DNA of 32,506 nucleotides from an uncultured Clostridia bacterium. GTDB lineage: Bacteria > Bacillota > Clostridia > Lachnospirales > CAMZNU01. Below are positions 14,665 to 23,190 of the stretch, piece by piece. A program made the translations under genes and the position numbers. The notes under the pieces were generated by a model that ran no database searches, was not told the origin of the DNA, and saw nothing but the letters and a program-made list of their open reading frames with translations. The first letter of the stretch is position 1. The number at the start of each line of letters is the position of its first letter. Where the stretch lies: contig CAMZNU010000035.1 of assembly GCA_947313885.1 (NCBI GenBank), forward strand, positions 1 through 32,506. Reading direction: 5' to 3'.

Positions 14665-15624
14665 TTATTTAATACTATTTTTATAATCTAAATAATGTGA
14701 ATGAGATAATGGTTTATTAAGTCTAAAAAAAGAATGGATACGTACGTCATTATAAAGTAGTTCATTTTTAATTTTAGAATTAGAAGAAAGACGATTATAT
14801 TTTTTGAAATTGCGATAATAATTAGATTTAACGTAATATGCAAGTTCAAAATCTAAAAGATTATAAATGTTGCCATAATAATTTAAATTTAAATTATCAA
14901 TAGTTAAAACGTCCATACGTTTAAGGCAAAGGTTGTAAGTACTATTTTTATTCATAGATAAATCAATAAAAATAGCACCAGATTTTAAACTATGAACAGG
15001 TTCAAAAAAATCATTTTTCAAATAAATAACTATATCAGCGCTACTAATGATACTAGAATCATTTTTAAAAGTGGTAATATTTAAACCGTTATCGTTGTAA
15101 ACTTTTTCAATTAAAGAAGAATGATCAAAAGAAGTAACAAGAGATAAATAATTTATGTGGTTGTAAATATTTTCTATTATAATGTTAGTGTGAACAGAGC
15201 CGTCGTCAATAATAGCAATTTCAATATTTTTAAAAATTTTACCAACTTTTGAAATAGAGTTTTCTAAAATAGGAAAAATTAGAAAACTCATAATAGAAAC
15301 AGGGTTGGGAGTGTACATATTATGAGAGCATGGAAAAGAAGAGGTAATAATTTCAACGCCATCATTTTTTAATGTTTCTAAAGTTCTACTGAATAGATCT
15401 TGGAATAAAGTAGGGTCATTAATCATTTCATCATGGGTTAGAGCAAGCTTAATGTCTAGTCCTGTACTTTTACCTAAAGTAATTTCATTTTGTATAAAAG
15501 GATTAAACTTACTTATGTACCAATTTTTAAAACTATCAATTTTAGACAATTTGAATTTAATAGGAAGTAAATTTTTATCTATTACAAAATCAATTTTTGC
15601 AAACTTAACATTTTCATTTATCAT
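14665..15624 (-). CDS. Rossmann-like protein of unknown function, downstream of dusB
   Basis: This is a 319-residue soluble protein. The middle (about residues 133-215) looks like a nucleotide-binding Rossmann fold: strand EIAIIDDGS, helix, strand NYLSLVTS, and a later DIVIYL strand typical of shikimate or other NAD(P) dehydrogenases. The first Gly-rich loop is replaced by DDGSVHTN, so cofactor binding is uncertain. The N-terminal part (TLGKSTGLDIKLALTHDEMI) and the asparagine-rich C-terminus show no motif I recognise. The ATG follows AAAGGCG. It is 73 bases downstream of dusB and likely in the same transcript. I do not assign a function. Confidence 0.6.
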   Translation of the reverse strand: MINENVKFAKIDFVIDKNLLPIKFKLSKIDSFKNWYISKFNPFIQNEITLGKSTGLDIKLALTHDEMINDPTLFQDLFSRTLETLKNDGVEIITSSFPCSHNMYTPNPVSIMSFLIFPILENSISKVGKIFKNIEIAIIDDGSVHTNIIIENIYNHINYLSLVTSFDHSSLIEKVYNDNGLNITTFKNDSSIISSADIVIYLKNDFFEPVHSLKSGAIFIDLSMNKNSTYNLCLKRMDVLTIDNLNLNYYGNIYNLLDFELAYYVKSNYYRNFKKYNRLSSNSKIKNELLYNDVRIHSFFRLNKPLSHSHYLDYKNSIK

Positions 15625-15697
15625 AAAATCACGCCTTTACAAACTTTTTAATATATTTTATGAAGGTAATACAATAGTTATGAATATATGTTTAATT

Positions 15698-16657
15698 TTA
15701 AATTAAAGATTTTAATAATGTTGTAATTTCGTCAAAAGTCGTTGCTTTATTAATAAGGGTGCGAAGTTCGGATGAACCGTATAGACCTTTAGTGTACCAA
15801 CCTATATGTTTACGCATTTCGCGGATACCTTTATAATCACCTTTATAAGTCATAAGCATTTCTAAATGCCTAATAGCAAGATTAACGACGTCGTTAGTAG
15901 ATGGGCGTTGTTTTATAGTGCCATCTTTTAAATAAGTTAAAATTTCATCTATAAGCCATGGGTTACCGCGAACACCACGACCGATCATAATAAAATCGCA
16001 ACCTGTGTAATCTAACATATATTTAGCTTCTTGTGGTGTTGTAATATCGCCGTTACCTATAACAGGAATACTAACAGCATTAACAACTTTTTTAATTATT
16101 TCTATATCACTTTTGCCACTATAAAATTGTGAACGTGTACGACCGTGAACAGCAATAGCCGATGCTCCATTATCTTCAACTATTTTAGCAATTTCTACGG
16201 CGTTAACATTATTTTCGTCGAAACCGCGACGTATTTTAACAGTAACAGGCTTAGAAGTATTACTAACTACAGATTTAACAATTTCACCAATCAACATAGG
16301 ATCTTTCATAAGAGCGGAACCTTCGGCATTACGAGTAACTTTAGGTGCAGGACAGCCCATATTAATATCTAAAATGTCATAAGTATCGTTATCCATAATT
16401 TTAGCAACAGAGCCTAAAACGTTTTTATCACCACCAAAAAGCTGTAAAGCAGTAGGGCGTTCATTAGGATCGATTTGACAAAGCTTTAAAGTATTTTCGC
16501 TGTTGTAAATAATTCCTTTAGCACTAACTAGTTCAGTATAGGTGTAGCCAACACCAAATTCTTTACAAATAAGTCGATATGGAAGGTCAGTAATGCCAGC
16601 CATAGGAGCAAGGACTACGTTATTTTTAAATTCTATGTTACCAATTTTTAAAGTCAT
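15698..16657 (-). CDS. dusB: tRNA-dihydrouridine synthase DusB
   Basis: This 319-residue FMN enzyme reduces uridines in tRNA D-loops using NADPH. It has the TIM-barrel start VVLAPMAGITDLPYRLI and the catalytic cysteine C102 in DINMGCPAPKV. FMN and tRNA contacts are seen in VKIRRGF, AIAVHGRTRSQFYSG, PVIGNGDI and FIMIGRGVRGNPW. A helical tRNA-binding domain forms the C-terminus (HIGWYTKGLYGSSELR). AGGAAA precedes the ATG. It lies after coaX, in the coaX-dusB-greA-lysS order often seen in Firmicutes, but greA is now 2.3 kb away, beyond a Rossmann-like gene and a toxin locus. Confidence 0.95.
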   Translation of the reverse strand: MTLKIGNIEFKNNVVLAPMAGITDLPYRLICKEFGVGYTYTELVSAKGIIYNSENTLKLCQIDPNERPTALQLFGGDKNVLGSVAKIMDNDTYDILDINMGCPAPKVTRNAEGSALMKDPMLIGEIVKSVVSNTSKPVTVKIRRGFDENNVNAVEIAKIVEDNGASAIAVHGRTRSQFYSGKSDIEIIKKVVNAVSIPVIGNGDITTPQEAKYMLDYTGCDFIMIGRGVRGNPWLIDEILTYLKDGTIKQRPSTNDVVNLAIRHLEMLMTYKGDYKGIREMRKHIGWYTKGLYGSSELRTLINKATTFDEITTLLKSLI

Positions 16658-16699
16658 AATAATTTCCTATCTATTTTAAGTTTCTTAATTGTTTGAAAA

Positions 16700-17030
16700 G
16701 TTCTATTTATTTTCATCAAGTAATAATTCAATACCGTCAAGATGGTATTATTAAAAAGTTCTATTTATTTTCATCAAGTAATAATTTAATACCGTCAAGA
16801 TGGTATTGAGAAAAGTTCTATTTATTTTCATCAAGTAATAATTCAATACCGTCAAGATGGTATTATTAAAAAGTTCTATTTATTTTCATCAAGTAATAAT
16901 TCAATACCGTCAAGATGGTATTATTAAAAAGTTCTATTTATTTTCATCAAGTAATAATTTAATACCGTCAAGATGGTATTATTAAAAAGTTCTATTTATT
17001 TTCATCAAGTAATAATTTAATACCGTCAAG
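16700..17030. repeat. 58-bp tandem array made from the 3' end of coaX
   Basis: GTTCTATTTATTTTCATCAA recurs at 16700, 16758, 16815, 16873, 16931 and 16989 (spacing 58, 57, 58, 58, 58). The copy at 16989 is the true end of coaX. The five others lie downstream of its stop; each repeats the last 13 or so codons (DGIKLLLDENK and stop) plus a 16-base linker. On the minus strand each unit contains AATACC and GGTATT arms able to form a 6-bp hairpin. Units differ only in ATTCAATACC/ATTTAATACC and small linker changes, so the amplification looks recent. Confidence 0.92.
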
Positions 17031-17762
17031 AGTTAGAGTAGTATCAACAAAATCAATAATATCAGTTCCATCAGAAATAATAGAAGATAACCCGCCAGTT
17101 ACAATAACTTTCATATCGGGTTTATTAAGTTCTTTTTTTATTTTGTTAACGATATATTCAGTTTGTCCAATTTGTCCATAGATGAGACCGACTTGTAAAC
17201 TTTCTAAAGTGTTAGTAGGTATAAAAGATTCGGGCTTACTAATTTGAAAAGTGCCAAGGAGAGAAGCTTTTTGGCTAAGGGCATCAGCAGAAATTTTAAT
17301 ACCAGGAGAAGTAATACCAGTTACAAAGTTACCATTTTTATCAATGACATCATAGGTAGTTGCAGTTCCAAAATCGATAATAATAGCATTACCACCATAT
17401 TTATTAAAGCCAGCGATACAATTTACGTAGCGGTCGACACCTAAAAAATTAGGGTCTTCAAAGACATCCAAAGAAATATTACTAGACATAGTACAGTTAG
17501 CAATAATCGGAGTAATATTAAAATATTTCAAAATGCTATTTTCTAGAGAATGCATAACATTAGGTGCGACGCTAGAAATAATAACGTGTTGAATTTTTTT
17601 AGAATCAATATCCCAACGAGTAAGAAGATTATCAATAAATAATCCAAACACATCAGATGTAGATACGTTACTAGTAGCATAACGCCATAAGTGTAAAAGT
17701 TTGTCATTGTTATAAACACCAATAACTATATTAGTGTTTCCAACATCAAGAATTAAGTCCAT
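16992..17762 (-). CDS. coaX: Type III pantothenate kinase
   Basis: This 256-residue enzyme catalyses the first step of coenzyme A synthesis, ATP-dependent phosphorylation of pantothenate. Type III enzymes belong to the ASKHA fold. The phosphate-1 loop LDVGNTNIVIG, the pantothenate-site segment FLGVDRYVN, the phosphate-2 motif IIDFGTATTYDVID and the adenosine-side GITSPGIKIS are all visible. Length matches the family. GGGGG precedes the ATG. It lies 26 bases after the DUF6145-like gene, in one transcript reading on to dusB. Its 3' end seeds the tandem array beyond the stop codon. Confidence 0.95.
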   Translation of the reverse strand: MDLILDVGNTNIVIGVYNNDKLLHLWRYATSNVSTSDVFGLFIDNLLTRWDIDSKKIQHVIISSVAPNVMHSLENSILKYFNITPIIANCTMSSNISLDVFEDPNFLGVDRYVNCIAGFNKYGGNAIIIDFGTATTYDVIDKNGNFVTGITSPGIKISADALSQKASLLGTFQISKPESFIPTNTLESLQVGLIYGQIGQTEYIVNKIKKELNKPDMKVIVTGGLSSIISDGTDIIDFVDTTLTLDGIKLLLDENK

Positions 17763-17788
17763 AAAAAATCCCCCTTTTTTTAGAACGA

Positions 17789-18103
17789 CTATTTATTTTT
17801 GAAATAAATAGAATACCAAGTTTCAAGATTATTAATAAATTCACGTTCGTAATTATAAATACGTTTAAGCTCTAAATTTGCACCGATAATATCGTAAGAC
17901 AAGTCTCTAGGATCAGAGGTACAAGTTAAAAAAAGTTCTCCATCATCATAAAAGCCTAATGAAACAATACCTCTAGTTAGTTCAGAGGATTGTAATAAGA
18001 TGCTTTTAATTTCATCGGTAATAGATGCGGGTAAATCGAACAATTTGTTATTAAAAAAATATTTTTTTGAATAGAAGTTGCTAACGGCCATGATTATTTC
18101 CAT
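17789..18103 (-). CDS. DUF6145-like small protein
   Basis: This small acidic protein of 104 residues has no membrane segment. The pattern YSKKYFFNNKLFDLPASITDEIKSIL, GIVSLGFYDDGELFLT and ANLELKRIYNYEREFINNLE resembles DUF6145, which I recall from Lachnospirales; its function is unknown. I set the start at the ATG at 18103, 6 bases after AAAGGAGA. The longer open frame to 18223 would run through the promoter and would have a non-conserved hydrophobic extension. It is the first gene of the cluster with coaX and dusB. Confidence 0.65.
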   Translation of the reverse strand: MEIIMAVSNFYSKKYFFNNKLFDLPASITDEIKSILLQSSELTRGIVSLGFYDDGELFLTCTSDPRDLSYDIIGANLELKRIYNYEREFINNLETWYSIYFKNK

Positions 18104-18131
18104 AAATTCTCTCCTTTGTAGTTTTAATTTA

Positions 18132-18160
18132 ATTATAATATGTAAAAATTTATACTGCAA
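18132..18160 (-). promoter_or_regulatory. Promoter of the DUF6145-coaX-dusB transcript
   Basis: On the minus strand TTGCAG (18160-18155) and TATAAT (18137-18132) are 17 bases apart, about 30 bases upstream of the chosen start codon. Confidence 0.65.
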
Positions 18161-18252
18161 TGATGAAAAAAAATATATATACAAACTTGTAAAGAACTGT
18201 ATAATATAATAAAATGAATACAAAATAAAAATAAAAATAAAAGGAGATATTT

Positions 18253-19959
18253 ATGGATTTAGAGTCAGCACCATTTAATTTAAAAGAGGAACAAATACAT
18301 TGGGTAGACGGGATACTAGCAAATATGACAATAAGTGAAAAAATTGGTCAAATGTTAATTATTCACGGAATTCAGAATTCTAATAACAATTTAAAAAATG
18401 TAGTAAGTAAGATTCAACCAGGGGGTGTATTTTTAAAATATGATAAAAAAGATGTTTTAGAAAATACGTCAAGTACAATAAATGAATCGTCAAAAACACC
18501 ACCGTTAATATGTGGTTCATTTCAAAATGGATACAATGAAATAATATCAAGAGGAGTGTCTTTTGGTAGTGAAATGCAAATAGCAGCTACAAAAAATTTA
18601 GAATATGCAAAAAAAACAGGAGAATTTATAGGTGAAGGTGTAAAAGATGTAGGAATAAACACTAATTTTGGTCCAAATGTAGATTTACATCACAATTGGA
18701 GGTCAGGATTAAATGCTATAAACACATATGGTAGCAATCCACAGGAGGTTAGCGATTTTAGTTTAGCAACGATAGGTGGATTTGAAAGTAAAAATGTTTT
18801 ATCGATAGTAAAGCAATTTCCAGGTGATGGAATAGATGAAAGAGATTATAGAATGTTAAGTACTGTAAACACACTACCAACAGATGAATGGGATGAAAGT
18901 TATGGAGAAGTTTATAGAAAATTAATAGAAGGCGGGTTAAAAGCTATAATGGTTGGAAACATAGCGTTGCCACACTATGTTAATGAAAGTGGACCAGAAG
19001 ACGAGTATGAGTATAAATTACCAGTAAGTTTATCAAAAGTATTATTGCAAGAATTATTAAGAGATGACTTAGAATTTAATGGATTAATAGTATGTGATAG
19101 TACGACGTTATTAGGATTTTCATCGGAACAAACGAGAAGTGATGTATTGCCAAGAGCGATAGAAGCTGGGTGCGATATGATAGTATGCTCGAAAGATTAT
19201 ATAAAGGATTATGTATATATATTACAAGGAATAAAAAAAGGGTTAATAAGTATAGAAAAAATAAATGAATCAGTAAGAAGAATATTAGCAACAAAAGCAT
19301 CAATAGGTTTAGGGAAAGTCAAAGACGCATCTGAAAAAAATATGAATATAAGCTACGACATAAGAAAGCATATATCTTTATCAAAAAGCATTGCAGATGA
19401 TGGAATAACATTAGTAAAAGATTATCAAAAGATATTACCATTATCTGAGAAGTATAAAAAAATATTAATAGTTACGGCAAATAACAAAAACGAAGGAACA
19501 GAAAGGTCAAAAAATGCAATAAAATTATTAAGATTAAATCTTGAAAACATGAAAAGGACTACAGAAGAAAGGTCTTTAAATAAGTTAAAAAATAGCGTAT
19601 TAATGCCAGGTGAAAGTATAAATTCATTTACGGCAAAATATGACCTAGTAATATTTTTATTTAATATAAAAAGTGATAGAGCAGGAAGTATATTAAATTT
19701 AAGTGAAGAAAGAGATGTAGCGTTAAAGTCACCACTTTTAATAGAGGAAGTTCCATCAATATTCATATCACTAGCTAACCCTTATCATTCATTTGAATTA
19801 CCAATGTTTAAAACATTTATAAATTGCTATAGTGAAAATAAAGAAACGATAGAAGTATTAGTAAAAAAACTAGTAGGGAAATCAAGTTTTACAGGTCAAT
19901 CACCAGTAAATGTAGTATTTGATTTTTACGGTAATCCGATAGAGCCAGAAGAAGAATAA
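18253..19959 (+). CDS. Glycoside hydrolase family 3-like protein, altered acid/base motif
   Basis: This 568-residue protein has no signal peptide and is probably cytosolic. Residues 1-350 form a GH3 N-terminal barrel (MTISEKIGQMLII, GVNTNFGPNVD-like GINTNFGPNVD, NPQEVSDFS), followed by a smaller C-terminal domain. The nucleophile aspartate is retained (D282 in GLIVCDSTT). The family's K-H-F-P-G...D-x-H motif, holding substrate-binding Lys-His and the acid/base histidine, reads KQFPGDGIDERDYR here: Q188 and R200 replace the histidines. Catalysis of a normal beta-glucosidase or N-acetylglucosaminidase type is therefore doubtful. AAGGAG precedes the ATG. It is followed 11 bases later by a paralogue. 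Confidence 0.82.
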   Translation: MDLESAPFNLKEEQIHWVDGILANMTISEKIGQMLIIHGIQNSNNNLKNVVSKIQPGGVFLKYDKKDVLENTSSTINESSKTPPLICGSFQNGYNEIISRGVSFGSEMQIAATKNLEYAKKTGEFIGEGVKDVGINTNFGPNVDLHHNWRSGLNAINTYGSNPQEVSDFSLATIGGFESKNVLSIVKQFPGDGIDERDYRMLSTVNTLPTDEWDESYGEVYRKLIEGGLKAIMVGNIALPHYVNESGPEDEYEYKLPVSLSKVLLQELLRDDLEFNGLIVCDSTTLLGFSSEQTRSDVLPRAIEAGCDMIVCSKDYIKDYVYILQGIKKGLISIEKINESVRRILATKASIGLGKVKDASEKNMNISYDIRKHISLSKSIADDGITLVKDYQKILPLSEKYKKILIVTANNKNEGTERSKNAIKLLRLNLENMKRTTEERSLNKLKNSVLMPGESINSFTAKYDLVIFLFNIKSDRAGSILNLSEERDVALKSPLLIEEVPSIFISLANPYHSFELPMFKTFINCYSENKETIEVLVKKLVGKSSFTGQSPVNVVFDFYGNPIEPEEE

Positions 19960-19970
19960 AGGAGACTTGA

Positions 19971-21785
19971 ATGAAAGAAGAAGAAATAACATTTGAAGAA
20001 TTAGGAAAAGAAGAAGCACAGTGGGTAGAAGAAACATTAAAAAATATGAGTACTAGAGAAAAAGTAGGACAATTGTTCATAATTGAAGGGTATGTAAAAT
20101 TACAAAGTGTGCACACAAAAATAATAGAGGAAATTAAACCAGGAGGCTATTTATTTAGAGCTGGAGAAGAGATAGATATTATAAGTGCTACTGTAAATGC
20201 ACAAAACAAATCAGAAATACCAATGTTCCTAATAGCATCTATAGAAAAAGGTGGAAACGGGATATATACAAACGGCGAAAACTATGGAAACAATATGTTA
20301 ATAAGTGCAACAGGAAACTCAGATTATGCATATAAAGTAGGCAAACATGGCGGAATAGAAGCACGTAGACATGGAATTAATGCAGTTATAGACCCTATAG
20401 TAGATATAAATTATAATTATAATTCAATAGACACAAACATAAGAACTTTTGGAGATAATCCTAAACAAGTATTAGAAATGTCGCAAAAATTTATAAAAGG
20501 TGTAAAAGACGCACAGATAGCAACAATAATAAGGGGTTTTCCAGGAAACGGAGTAGATGGAAGAAATAGTAACATAGTAAAAACAAGTAACTACTTATCA
20601 TACGATGAATGGGAAGATAGTTATGGAAAAATGTTTAAAAGTTTAATAGAAAAAGGTGTAGACGGCATAGTAGTGTCAGCAACGTCGTTACCATCATATA
20701 TAAGTAAAGCAAAAGAAAACCCGAGTAAAGATGAACTTTTTGAAGCTAGTAACATGTCAAAAGAAATATTAGAAGGTTTGTTAAGAAAAAAATTAGGATA
20801 TAAAGGATTAATAGTATCAGATTCTACAACGTCATCAAGTGTAGCGGGAGAAGGTAAAAGGAAAGAAGTTTTAACAAGATTAATAAATGCAGGTTGCGAT
20901 ATGCTTTTATTCACAAAGAACGACGAAGAAGATATAGAATATGTTGTTAATGCAGTAGAAAGTAATGAAATAAGTCAAGATAGATTAAACACAGCCGTAA
21001 AAAGAATATTAATAGCAAAAGCAAGAAGAGGGATAAATACAAATGATGTAATACCAAAAAATATACAACACGATGCAAAAGAGTGCCGAGTATTATCAAG
21101 AAGCATAGCAAAAGAAGGTATAACATTAGTAAAAGCAAAAAAAGGGCTGTTACCGTTATCACCAAAAACAAAAAAAAAGGTATTAATAATTAAATTAGCC
21201 GATAATAAAAAACAAGATGAGGAAAAGTTAAAACTAATAAACCAGTCTTTAGTAAAGATATTAGAAAGAAAAGGGTTTATGGTTACAGCGGAAGATGTAA
21301 TGTCTGCAAGTTACGGTGTTAAAAATGCGAAAAAAAGAATAGAGGCTCAAAGGAAAGAAGTAGATGTAGTAATATATATAAGTAGCGTAGAGCCGTCTAA
21401 TTTAAGAAGTACATTAAAGATAAAATACAATTCTTTAACGGGGATAGATACGCCATGGTTTGTAAAAGAAATAGATACAATATTTGTATCGTTAGGTAGT
21501 CCGTACCACATGAAAGAAGTTAGCAACATCGAAACATTTATAAATGGATATGCTTTTACAGATAGTGTATTAAAGGAATTAGGTAAAAAACTAATAGGAG
21601 AAAGCGACTTTACGGGAGTTTCACCAGTACATGAAAATTTCGATGAACTAGGAAGACAAGTAAGAATTCTAGCCTTAAATAGTAAAGAATTTGAAAATGA
21701 ATTGGAAGAAGGAAAAAAATCTTTTTTACCTAAAACAAACAATACGAAAGAGGAAGTAATAAAAATAAAAAAATTTGATGAATAA
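19971..21785 (+). CDS. Second GH3-like protein, strongly degenerate active site
   Basis: This 604-residue paralogue of the preceding gene is collinear over its whole length (MSTREKVGQLFIIEG, VIDPIVDINYNYN, FGDNPKQVLEMS, SYDEWEDSYGKMFKSLIEKG). The equivalent of K-H-F-P-G...D-x-H is RGFPGNGVDGRNSN: R188, G189 and N201 replace the Lys, His and acid/base His. The aspartate of GLIVSDSTT (D284) remains. A charged C-terminal extension (about residues 575-604, ELEEGKKSFLPKTNN...) is absent from its neighbour. AAGGAG precedes the ATG; the operon ends in a terminator at 21843-21880. It is probably a pseudoenzyme or has a changed reaction; a complex of the two proteins is conceivable. Confidence 0.8.
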   Translation: MKEEEITFEELGKEEAQWVEETLKNMSTREKVGQLFIIEGYVKLQSVHTKIIEEIKPGGYLFRAGEEIDIISATVNAQNKSEIPMFLIASIEKGGNGIYTNGENYGNNMLISATGNSDYAYKVGKHGGIEARRHGINAVIDPIVDINYNYNSIDTNIRTFGDNPKQVLEMSQKFIKGVKDAQIATIIRGFPGNGVDGRNSNIVKTSNYLSYDEWEDSYGKMFKSLIEKGVDGIVVSATSLPSYISKAKENPSKDELFEASNMSKEILEGLLRKKLGYKGLIVSDSTTSSSVAGEGKRKEVLTRLINAGCDMLLFTKNDEEDIEYVVNAVESNEISQDRLNTAVKRILIAKARRGINTNDVIPKNIQHDAKECRVLSRSIAKEGITLVKAKKGLLPLSPKTKKKVLIIKLADNKKQDEEKLKLINQSLVKILERKGFMVTAEDVMSASYGVKNAKKRIEAQRKEVDVVIYISSVEPSNLRSTLKIKYNSLTGIDTPWFVKEIDTIFVSLGSPYHMKEVSNIETFINGYAFTDSVLKELGKKLIGESDFTGVSPVHENFDELGRQVRILALNSKEFENELEEGKKSFLPKTNNTKEEVIKIKKFDE

Positions 21786-21842
21786 AAATAAAAAAGATTA
21801 AACTGTCTCAAAGAAGGATATAATAAAAAATTATAAAGAAAG

Positions 21843-21880
21843 AAGCTGATTTCTGTATTTTACAGGATTCAGCTTTTTTT
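21843..21880 (+). terminator. Terminator of the GH3-like operon
   Basis: A 15-base stem with one mismatch and one G-U pair (21843-21857 with 21861-21875, AAGCTGA/TCAGCTT ends) is followed by a T8 run. Confidence 0.75.
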
Positions 21881-21908
21881 AAATATAATTCTAGATTGCT
21901 TTCCATTT

Positions 21909-22004
21909 TCACTCCCTGTTATAAAATATGGTGTGATACGTTTTACCTTTAGAATTTGTTCTTAAATTTTCAACTTCATTTTTGGTAAAAAATACTTTAC
22001 TCAT
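21909..22004 (-). pseudogene. Possible remnant of a transposase N-terminus
   Basis: A 31-codon frame starts MSKVFFTKNEVENLRTNSKG and runs to IFYNRE before a stop. This recalls the first residues of helix-turn-helix transposase proteins found in Clostridia (K-x-x-x-T-K-x-E-x-x-x-L-x-x-N). It has no ribosome binding site and no continuation in any frame. The nearby plus-strand sequence AAACTGTCTCAAAG (21800-21813) could be an insertion-sequence end. The evidence is weak; it may be chance. Nothing else is seen in 21881-22030. Confidence 0.25.
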
Positions 22005-22031
22005 GACAGCAACACTTTATATTTTATTGTA

Positions 22032-22082
22032 TAAAAAAAGAACCTATATAATAGACTTTTTTAGTGTCTATTGTAAGGTTCT
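22032..22082 (-). terminator. Terminator of murG
   Basis: AGAACCT...AATAGAC (from 22039) pairs with GTCTATT...AGGTTCT (to 22082), with a small internal loop. On the minus strand a U7 run follows. Confidence 0.75.
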
Positions 22083-22109
22083 AATTTATTTTTTGTACAG
22101 TTGTCTTTT

Positions 22110-23162
22110 TTATATATGGCTGTTTATAATGTCAATAACATTTTTTGTACCATTGCTAAAACTACTAGAATCCATAGTGTTAATAAAAACTTTTTTATTA
22201 CGATAAAGCAAATTTATGTTGTCAACAAATGATTTATCTGTAATGTGATCAGTAGAAAGACTTTTACTGAAGCCTTTTTTTACGAATTCTTCGGCATTTA
22301 AAATTTGATCCCCACGACTAACCTTTTTAGAAAGAGGAATAAGTAAATTAGGTTTTTTAAGAGCTAAAAGTTCGAAAATACTATTTGCCCCACTACGAGA
22401 TATAACAATGTCAGCACATTGTAAAAGGTGCGGGAATTCGTCTTTAACATATTCGAATTGTAAGTAGTTATCAAAATTTAAAGTAGTATCCAAATTATTT
22501 TTTCCACATAAATGAATAATATTAAAGTTGTCGAGATTAGAAATATTATTACGTAGTAGAGAGTTTAATTGGACAGAACCAAGACTACCGCCTTGCATTA
22601 ATAAAATTGGCTTAACATTTTTAAAATTACAAATATCCAACCCCTTATTTTTATCACCTGTAAAAATTTCCGTTCTAATAGGAGTGCCTGTTAAAATTTT
22701 TTTATCACTTTTAAGTGAAAGAAAAGTTTTTTCAAAAGTAAGGCAAACTTTTTTAGCATAAGGGATAGAAATTTTATTAGCAAGACCTATAGTAATATCT
22801 GATTCATGGATAATAATAGGTATTCGTTTAGAAGCACTAGCAAGAACAACAGGTACAATAACAAATCCACCTTTTGAAAATACTAAATCTGGTTTAACAG
22901 TGTTTAAAACTTTAAGAGCGTCAAAATATCCTTTAGAGACTTTAAAAAAATCGGTGAAGTTTTTAAAATTTAAAGAGCGTCTAAGTTTTCCAGAAGATAT
23001 ACCGTAAAAAGGAATGTTAATATCCTTAATTAATTCTTCTTCTATACTGTTTTTACTACCTATGTAGTGTATTTCGTATTTACTACGAAGGGCATTAATT
23101 AGTGCTATATTCGGCGTCACATGCCCAGCTGTTCCACCACCAGTCATTAATAATTTTTTCAT
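22110..23162 (-). CDS. murG: UDP-GlcNAc:lipid I N-acetylglucosaminyltransferase MurG
   Basis: This 350-residue GT-B glycosyltransferase makes lipid II for peptidoglycan at the inner membrane face. It has G-loop 1 (MTGGGTAGHVTPNIAL) with the catalytic-site histidine, the membrane/acceptor patch around SGKLRRSLNFKNF, the segment SKGGFVIVPVVLAS with IIIHESDITIGLAN, the second G-loop LLMQGGSLGSVQLN, and the donor-binding ISRSGANSIFELLALKKPNLLIPL. The canonical HEQN of G-loop neighbours reads HESD here. AGGAGA precedes the ATG. It lies away from other division and cell-wall genes, as is common in some Clostridia. Confidence 0.95.
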   Translation of the reverse strand: MKKLLMTGGGTAGHVTPNIALINALRSKYEIHYIGSKNSIEEELIKDINIPFYGISSGKLRRSLNFKNFTDFFKVSKGYFDALKVLNTVKPDLVFSKGGFVIVPVVLASASKRIPIIIHESDITIGLANKISIPYAKKVCLTFEKTFLSLKSDKKILTGTPIRTEIFTGDKNKGLDICNFKNVKPILLMQGGSLGSVQLNSLLRNNISNLDNFNIIHLCGKNNLDTTLNFDNYLQFEYVKDEFPHLLQCADIVISRSGANSIFELLALKKPNLLIPLSKKVSRGDQILNAEEFVKKGFSKSLSTDHITDKSFVDNINLLYRNKKVFINTMDSSSFSNGTKNVIDIINSHI

Positions 23163-23190
23163 TATGTTCTCCTATATAAATTTACTAAAA

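Noticed and set aside
18104-18223. N-terminal extension of the DUF6145-like protein
   Set aside because: It runs through a clear promoter (18132-18160), and a strong ribosome binding site sits just before the ATG at 18103.
21982-22206. 74-codon hydrophobic frame on the plus strand
   Set aside because: It overlaps the murG terminator and the murG 3' end, and has no ribosome binding site.
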